Origin: Chitinophagaceae bacterium
GTDB lineage: Bacteria; Bacteroidota; Bacteroidia; Chitinophagales; Chitinophagaceae
DNA: 14,545 bases
Assembly (NCBI GenBank): GCA_025455665.1
Contig: JALOMC010000042.1
Coordinates: 1 to 14,545, forward strand
Direction of reading: 5' to 3'
Made by a program: the position numbers and the translations under genes. This document shows positions 1-7,317 of the stretch, piece by piece (position 1 is the stretch's first letter; each line of letters begins with the position of its first letter). Below the pieces are notes generated by a model. The model was not told the DNA's origin and ran no database searches. It was given only the letters and a program-made list of their open reading frames with translations.

Positions 1-885
1 AATGGTAGCGGCCAGCAATGCGGTGGCCAGGCCCACAATGGCGATGATGTGCATACTGGTGGGTGCCAATACATACAGCATGTTGCTGCGGGCAATCATA
101 TAGATACCAGCCGTGACCATGGTAGCAGCGTGGATGAGTGCCGATACCGGCGTAGGACCCGCCATGGCATCGGGCAGCCAGGTGTACAGTGGAATCTGGG
201 CGCTTTTACCCATGGCCCCTACAAACAAGCACAAGGTGATACCTGTGATAGCCGCCGTACTGAACTGGCCCGGCAGTTGCCCAAACACGGCATTGAAACT
301 AGTGCTGCCAAATATGTTGATAATCCAAAACACAGCAATCAGAAAACCGAGGTCGCCAATTCGGTTCATTACAAAAGCCTTCTTGGCGGCATTGTTGTAC
401 TCAGTGTTTTTAAACCAATAACCAATAAGCAGGTAAGAGCAAAGGCCCACGCCTTCCCAACCGATGAACATGATCACATAGTTGCCGCCCATTACCAGCA
501 ACAGCATGCTGAATACAAACAGATTGAGATAGGCAAAGTAGCGGGCAAAATGACTGTCGCTTTCTTCGTGCATGTAAGCAGTGCTGTATACATGAATGAG
601 AAAACCAACGCCGGTAATGATCAGCAGAAAGAGGCTGGTCAGCTGGTCGATTTGAAACTCGAATGGAATCGTCAGCGAACCTACTTTGATGAACTCAAAC
701 AACTGTAGTACGGCAGTTTCGCCTTTCAGTGTTTGGTTGAATACCAGCACGCTGAGGACAAATGCGGCCAGGATGGCGCCACTGCCAATAATGCCCACCA
801 AGCCTTTCGATAGCTTATTGCGCAAAAGACCATTGAGCAGAAAGCCGGCCAGCGGCAGCAGTGGTATATACGGTGCAAACTTCAT
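1..885 (-). CDS. nuoL: NADH-quinone oxidoreductase subunit L (5' part, cut by window edge)
   Basis: This is the first 295 codons of NuoL, an antiporter-like membrane subunit of complex I that takes part in proton pumping. The frame runs open to the window edge, so the C-terminal half, including the long lateral helix, is not seen. Residues 141-158 carry the conserved IGWEGVGLCSYLLIGYW block with the channel glutamate at 144. KAFVMNRIGD is at 169-178. GKSAQIPLYTWLPDAMAG is at 226-243 with the pumping lysine at 227, followed by the conserved His252. These positions match the E. coli residues Glu144, Lys229 and His254 within two residues. Several hydrophobic helices are evident. The ATG at 885 lies 26 bp after the nuoK stop and has no obvious Shine-Dalgarno sequence. 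It is co-transcribed with the nuo genes upstream. The identification is secure. Confidence 0.97.
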   Translation of the reverse strand, partial: MKFAPYIPLLPLAGFLLNGLLRNKLSKGLVGIIGSGAILAAFVLSVLVFNQTLKGETAVLQLFEFIKVGSLTIPFEFQIDQLTSLFLLIITGVGFLIHVYSTAYMHEESDSHFARYFAYLNLFVFSMLLLVMGGNYVIMFIGWEGVGLCSYLLIGYWFKNTEYNNAAKKAFVMNRIGDLGFLIAVFWIINIFGSTSFNAVFGQLPGQFSTAAITGITLCLFVGAMGKSAQIPLYTWLPDAMAGPTPVSALIHAATMVTAGIYMIARSNMLYVLAPTSMHIIAIVGLATALLAATI

Positions 886-911
886 GATTGAAAAATGCTT
901 TCTTGATTCAG

Positions 912-1250
912 TTAGTTTTTCAGGCGGTTCAGGAAGTTGATATCGACGCTGTGAACAGCCCGATACATCATCACAATAATGGCGAGTCCTACGCTTACTT
1001 CGGCCGCAGCCACTACCATAATGAAGAATACGAACAGTTGCGACTCTGTGCCGGCGGTTACATTGGCCGCGTCCAGTACCAGCATGCGCTGATGATGCAT
1101 TTTTGAAAACGCCACCAGCAGCAGGTTTACGGCATTCAGCATCAGCTCAATGCACATGAAAACAATAATCGAATTGCGCCGGGTGAGCACGCCGGTGACA
1201 CCAATGCAAAAAATGATGACCGCGAGGAAAATATAGTATGTGATAGGCAT
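912..1250 (-). CDS. nuoK: NADH-quinone oxidoreductase subunit K
   Basis: NuoK is a small membrane subunit (112 aa, three helices) related to MrpC. It forms part of the proton path between the quinone arm and the antiporter subunits. The two buried glutamates needed for coupling are visible: Glu35 in CIELMLNAVNLL and Glu84 in AAAEVSVGLAIIV. They correspond to E. coli Glu36 and Glu72. The spacing between them is 49 residues rather than 36, because the loop between helices 2 and 3 (about residues 50-71) is longer than in E. coli. The gene lies 21 bp after nuoJ and 26 bp before nuoL. Confidence 0.97.
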   Translation of the reverse strand: MPITYYIFLAVIIFCIGVTGVLTRRNSIIVFMCIELMLNAVNLLLVAFSKMHHQRMLVLDAANVTAGTESQLFVFFIMVVAAAEVSVGLAIIVMMYRAVHSVDINFLNRLKN

Positions 1251-1271
1251 ATCGAGAAAATGGAAGAGTGA

Positions 1272-1772
1272 TTAATCGCCTTTTTTACCCAGCACCACCG
1301 CACCTACCATGGCGCTCAAAAACAGGATACTGCTGATTTCGAACGGCACTACGTATTCGGTGAACAATTTGGTGCCGAGGTTTTTGATCAGGCCTATTTG
1401 GCCGGCACCTGGCTGACTTATTACTGCCGGTTCGGTCGTGTTCAGCGCAGCTATCATAATCACCATCAGCATGCCGCCGGCAATGGCCCCGCTCCATAGC
1501 AGGTATTTATTCTTCTGCTGCTCCGATTCCTTGTTCAGGTTCATCAGCATCAGTACAAACAGAAACAGCACCATAATGGCGCCGGCGTACACGATGATAT
1601 TGACGATGGCCAGAAATTGCGCATTCATCAGTACGTAGTGGCCACTGATAGCAAAAAAGGTGATGATCAGAAACAGTACACTATACACCGGATTTTTGCG
1701 AGTAATGACCATGAGCGAACTGAACACTGCCAGTGCACTCAGGAACCAAAACATGAATTGCGTTTTATCCAT
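1272..1772 (-). CDS. nuoJ: NADH-quinone oxidoreductase subunit J
   Basis: NuoJ (166 aa) is a membrane subunit of complex I with about five hydrophobic helices. Recognition rests on the conserved third-helix segment NAQFLAIVNIIVYAGAIMV (about residues 50-68). In known structures this helix has a pi-bulge and changes shape during coupling. A hydrophilic loop at about 115-135 separates the fourth and fifth helices, and the C-terminus is short and lysine-rich. The length is close to the usual NuoJ. It sits between nuoI and nuoK as expected. The 126 bp between nuoI and nuoJ is the longest spacer inside the operon. Confidence 0.95.
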   Translation of the reverse strand: MDKTQFMFWFLSALAVFSSLMVITRKNPVYSVLFLIITFFAISGHYVLMNAQFLAIVNIIVYAGAIMVLFLFVLMLMNLNKESEQQKNKYLLWSGAIAGGMLMVIMIAALNTTEPAVISQPGAGQIGLIKNLGTKLFTEYVVPFEISSILFLSAMVGAVVLGKKGD

Positions 1773-1898
1773 TTCCAGGTTGGTTGATTGTTTGCGGAAA
1801 GCAATTATCTGAAACTTGCTTTCGGGCGAAATAAGAACGAGGGTGTGAAAACAAACCGTACCGGCCGTGTGTGATGCCAGTACTAAAACAATCGCCAG

Positions 1899-2456
1899 TT
1901 AGCGGCTGCCCACTGGCTGGCGAACACGGCCGCCGGCAGCTTGCTCGTAAGCTTCGCGGTCAGTCAAGGGGTTGGGAATCAGCAAGTCATTTTTACCATA
2001 AATGAAGCCCTTGCGATCGTAGTTAGCCGGTGCAAACGTTTCGCTCAGGTAAATGGCATCTTTGGGGCAAGCCTCTTCGCACAAGCCGCAGAAGATGCAG
2101 CGCAACATATTGATCTCATACTTGGCCGCGTACTTTTCCTCACGGTACAGGTTCTCCTCCCCTTCCTGCCGCTCTGCTGCCTCCATGGTGATGGCTTCGG
2201 CCGGGCAGGCTACTGCACACAAGCCACAGGCGGTACAACGCTCTCTGCCTTCTTCATCGCGGTTTAGCACATGCAAGCCGCGAAACACCTGGCTAAAAGG
2301 GCGCTTTTCTTCAGGATACTGAATGGTTGGCTTCTTTTTAAACAAGTGGCTGAACGTGATACCCATGCCTTTGAGGATCGCCGGCAGGTAGGCCCTCTCA
2401 GCCAGGGTCATTGGCCTACGATCAACGTTCTTGGCTCTATTGGTTAGCGGTTGCAT
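1899..2456 (-). CDS. nuoI: NADH-quinone oxidoreductase subunit I (two [4Fe-4S])
   Basis: NuoI (185 aa) is the ferredoxin-like subunit carrying clusters N6a and N6b, which pass electrons from NuoG to cluster N2 in NuoB. The two CxxCxxCxxxCP motifs are complete: Cys74, 77, 80 and 84 in CTACGLCAVACP, and Cys120, 123, 126 and 130 in CIFCGLCEEACP. The N-terminal 30-40 residues resemble the amphipathic segment that anchors NuoI on NuoH. Between the motifs is a charged stretch (about 92-115), and after them a tail of about 55 residues. The ATG is at 2456, 79 bp after nuoH. The gene is complete and ordinary. Confidence 0.97.
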   Translation of the reverse strand: MQPLTNRAKNVDRRPMTLAERAYLPAILKGMGITFSHLFKKKPTIQYPEEKRPFSQVFRGLHVLNRDEEGRERCTACGLCAVACPAEAITMEAAERQEGEENLYREEKYAAKYEINMLRCIFCGLCEEACPKDAIYLSETFAPANYDRKGFIYGKNDLLIPNPLTDREAYEQAAGGRVRQPVGSR

Positions 2457-2535
2457 ATATCGTTTTCAAACTTTTATTCAAACTCTACATTTCCAGGTTG
2501 TCTGCTCAGGTTGGTGCTGCAAACGGGAGACTATG

Positions 2536-3612
2536 TCAGAACTTAGGCCAGCCGTTTTGCAAGTACAACACCACAGCACCGGTAATCAGCATATTAAACA
2601 GCGCCAGCGGAATCAATGATTTCCAGCCCAGGTTCATCAGCTGATCGTAGCGGAACCGCGGGATGGTCCAACGAACCCACATGAACACGAATACAAAGAA
2701 CACGGTCTTCGCCATCAGGGCCCCAAAGCCCATCAGCGCTAATATGTTTGGATGCAGTGAGCTGGCAGCTTCATTAAAGAAGGGGATATCGTAACCGCCG
2801 AAATACAAAGTAGCCATGATAACGCTGCTGATAAACATATTGATGTATTCAGCAAACAGGTAAAAGCCCAACTTCATCGAACTGTATTCCTGGTGATAAC
2901 CAAAGTTCAATTCATTTTCTGCTTCAGGCAGGTCAAAGGGCGTACGGTTGCACTCGGCAAATGCGCAAACAATGAAAATGAGGAAGCCCAGTGGTTGGTA
3001 CAAAATGTTCCAGCCATTGGTTTGCTGTCCTACCACAATGTCTTTGAGGCTGAGCGAACCCGTCACAAACAGCAGAGCAATGAGCGACAAGCCCATGGCC
3101 AATTCGTACGAGATGTTTTGCGAAGCGCCACGAATAGCAGCCAGCAGCGAAAATTTGTTGTTACTGCTCCAGCCTCCGATCATTACGCCGTACACGCCTA
3201 ACGCAACCACCGCAAAAACATACAGCATGCCAATATTCAGGTCGGCAATCTGCAGGCTGATTTCCCGACCGCCCAGCACCACTTTATCGCCCCACGGAAT
3301 TACGGCACTTGTCATTAAAGCTGCCAGCATGGCCAAGCCAGGACCCATGACAAACAAAACCTTGTTGGCCTTGTTAGGGATAATGTCTTCCTTGGAAAAC
3401 AGCTTGATGGCATCGGCAATAGGTTGCAACAGACCAAACCAGCCAAATCGGTTGGGTCCCGATCGGTCTTGCAACGCCGCCGCCACCTTACGCTCGGCAT
3501 AGGTGCTGTACATGGCAAAGCCAAGCGATACGCTGACGACAACCACGATGAGCAGGAACTTTTCCAGTACCAGGGCCCAATCCATTTGCATGGCCAATAA
3601 AGTAGATATCAT
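2536..3612 (-). CDS. nuoH: NADH-quinone oxidoreductase subunit H
   Basis: NuoH (358 aa) is the membrane subunit that, with NuoB and NuoD, forms the quinone-binding chamber. Conserved landmarks are visible: ERKVAAALQDRSGPNRFG at 40-57, the acidic loop AECNRTPFDLPEAENEL at 219-235 followed by GYHQEYSSMK at 238-247, and MWVRWTIPRFRYDQLM at 311-326 near the C-terminus. About eight hydrophobic segments are present. The chosen start at 3612 gives a short N-terminus. ATG codons at residues 8 and 10 are possible alternatives. The gene lies 29 bp after nuoG and is complete. Confidence 0.97.
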   Translation of the reverse strand: MISTLLAMQMDWALVLEKFLLIVVVVSVSLGFAMYSTYAERKVAAALQDRSGPNRFGWFGLLQPIADAIKLFSKEDIIPNKANKVLFVMGPGLAMLAALMTSAVIPWGDKVVLGGREISLQIADLNIGMLYVFAVVALGVYGVMIGGWSSNNKFSLLAAIRGASQNISYELAMGLSLIALLFVTGSLSLKDIVVGQQTNGWNILYQPLGFLIFIVCAFAECNRTPFDLPEAENELNFGYHQEYSSMKLGFYLFAEYINMFISSVIMATLYFGGYDIPFFNEAASSLHPNILALMGFGALMAKTVFFVFVFMWVRWTIPRFRYDQLMNLGWKSLIPLALFNMLITGAVVLYLQNGWPKF

Positions 3613-3641
3613 GTGTATCGGCTTAAGATAGAAATCGAAAA

Positions 3642-4742
3642 TTACTGCTTGAATACATCGCCGGTGGCGGGTCCTTTTATTTCACTAAGTTCAATACCGG
3701 GCTTGTTCACTTCGCTCACGGTATGGATATCCATGAGCAGGCGGGGCTTACGGCCATCCAATACGCGTTCGATGGTTTCGCTAGGGCGCTGCAAGCCCGG
3801 ATACTTGCCCTGGCCGATTACAGAATGACGGGCAATCGGCGCCAGTCCTTCTACGGTCCAGTCGCTGGCTTTCTTCTTCTCAAAGCGGCAGTCATTGCAA
3901 ATCCAGCCAGTTTTACCCGTCTTTTCGCTCGTTTTTATTTCGCCCCATTCGTCTTTGCGAGCAGTTACACGAAACACTTCATCGCCCCGCATCCACAGCG
4001 TCACCTCGCCACAGCACTTGTCGCAATCGCGGTGCGCATTCACGGGCTTGGTAAACCATACGCGGTTTTTGAACCGGAAGGTTTTATCGGTCAGAGCACC
4101 TACCGGGCACACATCAATTACGTTGCCAATGAAGTCGTTGGCCAGGTTCTTTTCGATGTATGTCGCAATCTCGGCATGATCGCCGCGATCGAGTACACCA
4201 TGTGCACGTTTGTCAGTCACCTGATCGGCCGTAAACACGCAGCGGTAGCAAAGAATGCACCGCGTCATGTGCAGTTGAATGAATTCGCCCAGGTCGTGCT
4301 TCTTGAAGGTGCGGCGTTGAAACTCATAGCGGGTGCCGCCTTTGCCATGCTCGTAGCTCAGGTCTTGCAGGTGGCATTCGCCGGCCTGGTCGCAAATGGG
4401 GCAATCAAGCGGGTGGTTGATGAGCAGAAACTCCACCACACCAGCCCGGGCATCCAGTACCCGCTGGCTGGTCACACTTTTTACTTCCATTCCATCCATC
4501 ACCGTAGTGCGGCAGCTGGCTACCAGCTTGGGCATGGGCCGCGGGTCTTTTTCCGAACCCTTGCTTACCTCTACCAGGCAGGTACGGCATTTGCCACCAC
4601 TGCCTTTGAGGGGTGTGTAAAAGCACATCGCCGGCGGTGTCACATCGCCACCAATTTGGCGGGCCGCCTGTAGAATGGTGGTGCCCGCCGGTACTTCTAC
4701 CGTGATATTGTCGATGGTTACTTTAAAAAGTTGTTCACTCAT
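3642..4742 (-). CDS. nuoG: NADH-quinone oxidoreductase subunit G, short form
   Basis: This is the iron-sulfur subunit of the NADH arm, 366 aa instead of the roughly 700-900 aa of E. coli or Thermus forms, because the C-terminal molybdopterin-oxidoreductase-like domain is absent. The electron-transfer half is intact. Cys40, 52, 55 and 77 fit the [2Fe-2S] cluster N1b. His110, Cys114, 117 and 123 (HPLDCPICDQAGEC) fit N5. Cys162, 165, 168 (CILCYRC) and Cys212 (VCPVGAL) fit N4. A further set, Cys240, 243, 244 and then 282, 285 (CDKCC and CNDC), lies where N7 is bound in other NuoG proteins, but the spacing is not the usual CxxCxxxC. The reading frame ends cleanly 29 bp before nuoH, so this is not a frameshift. 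Short NuoG proteins are known in Bacteroidota. Confidence 0.93.
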   Translation of the reverse strand: MSEQLFKVTIDNITVEVPAGTTILQAARQIGGDVTPPAMCFYTPLKGSGGKCRTCLVEVSKGSEKDPRPMPKLVASCRTTVMDGMEVKSVTSQRVLDARAGVVEFLLINHPLDCPICDQAGECHLQDLSYEHGKGGTRYEFQRRTFKKHDLGEFIQLHMTRCILCYRCVFTADQVTDKRAHGVLDRGDHAEIATYIEKNLANDFIGNVIDVCPVGALTDKTFRFKNRVWFTKPVNAHRDCDKCCGEVTLWMRGDEVFRVTARKDEWGEIKTSEKTGKTGWICNDCRFEKKKASDWTVEGLAPIARHSVIGQGKYPGLQRPSETIERVLDGRKPRLLMDIHTVSEVNKPGIELSEIKGPATGDVFKQ

Positions 4743-4800
4743 ACCCTGTTATTTCAAACCAATTGCTGGTGATTGTTTTCATCCTCGCTGCATCCTGCCA

Positions 4801-6159
4801 TCAGGCAGTAGCCGGCACATAAATCGGGTCGGCGTAATGGGCCAGCCCGTAGTTGCGGCGGGTGCATTCGTCGGGGTGCAGCACATGCCACTCAAATTCA
4901 TCGCGGAAATGACGGATAGCCGCAGCCACCGGCCATGCTGCTGCATCGCCCAGCGGGCAAATGGTATTGCCCTCTATTTTGCTTTGAATATCCCACAGCA
5001 GATCAATGTCGCTCATCTTGCCTTTGCCGGTTTCCAGGTTCCACAAAATCTTCTCCATCCAGCCGGTGCCTTCGCGGCAGGGCGAGCACTGCCCACAGCT
5101 TTCGTGCCGGTAAAAGCGGGCCAGCGTGTAAGTATTTTTCACAATACACTGGTCCTCATCCAGCACAATGAAACCGCCGGAACCGAGCATGCTGCCAGTA
5201 GCAAAGCCACCATCGCTCAGGCTTTCGTAGTTCATGTAGCGGGTTTCACCCTTGGCAGTTTTCAGCAGCAAATTGGCCGGCAAAATGGGCACTGATGACC
5301 CGCCAGGAATACAGGCTTTCAGGCGTTTGCCATTGCGGATGCCACCACAGTACTCATCGCTGAAGATGAATTCTTCTACGCTGATGGTCATATCTATTTC
5401 GTACACGCCTGGCTTGTTGATGTTGCCGCAGGCACTCATGAGCTTGGTACCGGTAGAGCGGCCCACGCCAATTTTTGCGTATTCATCGCCGCCTTCATTT
5501 ATGATGGGCACGACTGCTGCAATGGTCTCTACGTTGTTTACCACCGTGGGGCAATCCCACAAACCTTTCACGGCCGGGAAAGGCGGCTTGATACGGGGAT
5601 TGCCTCGCTTACCTTCCAGGCTTTCCAGCAGGGCAGTTTCTTCGCCACAGATGTAGGCACCGGCGCCCCGCTGCACGTAGATCTCCAACTCGTATCCGGT
5701 TCCCAGAATATTTTTACCCAACCAGCCATTGTGGCGGGCTTCGGCGATGGCTTGTTCCAGAATATCGGGTATCCAGGCATACTCGCCCCGGATGTAGATG
5801 TACGAACGATTGGCACCCAACGCATACGAGGACAGAATCATGCCTTCGATCAACAAATGCGGCAAAAACTCCATCAGGTAGCGGTCTTTAAAAGTACCGG
5901 GTTCACTTTCATCGGCATTTACTACCAGGTAGCGGGGCACGCCCTCGGGCTTGGCCAAAAAGCTCCACTTCATGCCCGCCGGAAAACCAGCGCCACCACG
6001 ACCACGCAGGCCGCTCTTCTTTACTTCCTCTGTCACTTCGTCGGGCGTCATGCCTTTCAGGGCCTTCTCCACACTGCGGTAGCCACCTTCGCGGCGGTAC
6101 ACATCGTAGTACCGAATTCCTTCAACATGCGCTTTTTCCAGTAGTAGTTTTCTTGCCAT
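4801..6159 (-). CDS. nuoF: NADH-quinone oxidoreductase subunit F (FMN, NADH site)
   Basis: NuoF (452 aa) oxidises NADH at an FMN and passes electrons to cluster N3. The FMN and NADH-binding segments are visible: GRGGAGFPAGMKW at 53-65, NADESEPGTFKDR at 81-93, and RGAGAYICGEETALLESLEG at 164-183. Cluster N3 ligands are Cys355, 358 and 361 (SCGQCSPC) and Cys401 (CPLGD). The C-terminal about 40 residues (HVLHPDECTRRNYG and onward) form a tail after the cluster domain. The ATG at 6159 lies 36 bp after a lipoprotein gene that separates nuoF from nuoE, whereas the two are adjacent in most nuo operons. The gene appears complete. Confidence 0.97.
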   Translation of the reverse strand: MARKLLLEKAHVEGIRYYDVYRREGGYRSVEKALKGMTPDEVTEEVKKSGLRGRGGAGFPAGMKWSFLAKPEGVPRYLVVNADESEPGTFKDRYLMEFLPHLLIEGMILSSYALGANRSYIYIRGEYAWIPDILEQAIAEARHNGWLGKNILGTGYELEIYVQRGAGAYICGEETALLESLEGKRGNPRIKPPFPAVKGLWDCPTVVNNVETIAAVVPIINEGGDEYAKIGVGRSTGTKLMSACGNINKPGVYEIDMTISVEEFIFSDEYCGGIRNGKRLKACIPGGSSVPILPANLLLKTAKGETRYMNYESLSDGGFATGSMLGSGGFIVLDEDQCIVKNTYTLARFYRHESCGQCSPCREGTGWMEKILWNLETGKGKMSDIDLLWDIQSKIEGNTICPLGDAAAWPVAAAIRHFRDEFEWHVLHPDECTRRNYGLAHYADPIYVPATA

Positions 6160-6195
6160 ATCGTCGTCGTTTAGCGCAGCTGTGCTGCACTGTCG

Positions 6196-6684
6196 TTACT
6201 GCACTTTCACCAAAATATACTTATCAGCCAGCTGGCCGGTTACCTTCTGCCCACTTCTGTCCAGCATCAGCACTTTGTTTTCGCTGATCATCACCAGCTG
6301 AGGCGCACCTCTTGGATCGTTCAGCTTGACCACATTGCCATTTATCCACTCAAAACTGCCTTTGCTTTCAACAGGCTTTCCATCGCCTTTACCGATGTAA
6401 GTACTCAGGAGCCCGTAGGTTTTATCAGCATTAAGTGTGAGCGTGGTTTCTATGCCCTGGCAATCGGCACATGGTAGCGTTCCTTTGTAAACGCCGTTCC
6501 AGTCAAGCGCCGTGCTGGCGGTAGCTTCGGCGCCAAAGGTATCAGCCGGCAGTGCTGTTTCAGGCGCTGGCTTTGCTTCCTCCAGCTTTACATCGGTAAT
6601 GGTCACCTCTTCCTGCTTATCATTGCCGCCACAAGCTACCAGTGTAGCTGCAGTCAGGCTTACGATGATCCATTTCAGTTGCAT
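6196..6684 (-). CDS. NlpE-like lipoprotein inside the nuo operon
   Basis: This is a 162-aa predicted lipoprotein. Residues 1-17 form a signal peptide ending in the lipobox LVAC, with the lipidated Cys at 18 followed by GGN. A linker rich in Ala, Pro, Glu and Thr (about 20-58) leads to a small beta-rich domain: WNGVYKGTLPCADCQGIET at 62-80, then TLTLNADKTYGL. This opening, with CxxC at Cys72 and Cys75, resembles the N-terminal domain of NlpE, an outer-membrane lipoprotein linked to copper and envelope stress. The ATG at 6684 is preferred because it gives a normal signal peptide. An in-frame TTG at 6702 would add six residues. It lies between nuoE and nuoF in the same orientation with short gaps, so it is probably co-transcribed. 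Its role is unknown, and a metal, redox or stress-sensing function is only an inference. Confidence 0.85.
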   Translation of the reverse strand: MQLKWIIVSLTAATLVACGGNDKQEEVTITDVKLEEAKPAPETALPADTFGAEATASTALDWNGVYKGTLPCADCQGIETTLTLNADKTYGLLSTYIGKGDGKPVESKGSFEWINGNVVKLNDPRGAPQLVMISENKVLMLDRSGQKVTGQLADKYILVKVQ

Positions 6685-6730
6685 AGCGGTTTCTGTTTTC
6701 AAAAAAGCTTTCGGTGGGCCATCCTGGTAG

Positions 6731-7228
6731 TTAGTTCAAGCTGGCGGCCTGTCGGCGGCACTCATCTATAATCTGGTCTACTTTTTCGCGGGTCAAATGC
6801 TCTTTGTAAAATTTGCCCATTTGCATCATGGGGGCGTAGCCACAAGCACCCAGGCACTCGGCAGTTTTCAGGGTAAATAGGCCATCGGCAGTGGTTTCGC
6901 CCACGCCAATGCCCAGCTTTTCCTTGATGTAGGCAATGATGTCATCGCTGCCGCTCACCATACATGGGCCGGTGTGGCACACTTCAAACACGTGCTTACC
7001 CACAGGCTTCAGGTTGTACATGGTGTAAAAAGTAGCCACCTCGTACACTTCTATCGGCTCCAGTTGCAGCAAACCAGCCACGTAGTCCATGGTGTCGGCA
7101 CTCAGCCAGCCCCACTCCTCTTGCGCCAGGTGCAGTATTGGCATCAAGGCGCTTTTCTGTCGCCCTTCGGGGTAGCGGCTGATGATCTCCTTCACCTTCG
7201 CCATTTTCTCTTCTGAAAACTGTACCAT
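6731..7228 (-). CDS. nuoE: NADH-quinone oxidoreductase subunit E ([2Fe-2S] N1a)
   Basis: NuoE (165 aa) is the 24-kDa-type subunit that sits beside NuoF and carries the [2Fe-2S] cluster N1a in a thioredoxin-like fold. The four ligands show the standard pattern: Cys84 and Cys89 (CHTGPC), then Cys125 and Cys129 (CLGAC). An N-terminal helical part (about 1-65) contains the typical PEGRQKSALMPILHLAQEE and VYEVATFYTMYN segments. The start at 7228 lies 89 bp after nuoD. The length matches the family, and no defect is seen. Confidence 0.97.
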   Translation of the reverse strand: MVQFSEEKMAKVKEIISRYPEGRQKSALMPILHLAQEEWGWLSADTMDYVAGLLQLEPIEVYEVATFYTMYNLKPVGKHVFEVCHTGPCMVSGSDDIIAYIKEKLGIGVGETTADGLFTLKTAECLGACGYAPMMQMGKFYKEHLTREKVDQIIDECRRQAASLN

Positions 7229-7317
7229 ATCTCAGTCAATCAAGTTCAGTTAATAATTCGCACCGTTCTCTCTTCACCATTGCAAGCCTGCAGGCCTTTT
7301 GGCTGGCGCTGTCTGCA

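Noticed and set aside
1770..2500. 13-bp direct repeat CATTTCCAGGTTG at 1770-1782 and 2488-2500
   Set aside because: A 13-mer match in a window of this size is expected about once by chance. The first copy includes the nuoJ start codon and the second is in a spacer with no related context.
3723..4673. Long plus-strand ORF of 316 codons opposite nuoG
   Set aside because: It is the antisense shadow of a well-identified nuoG. It has no recognisable domain, and the opposite strand carries all the cluster-ligand motifs.
7291..7300. Palindrome GCCTGCAGGC between nuoD and nuoE
   Set aside because: It is short and isolated with no T-tract, and probably chance.
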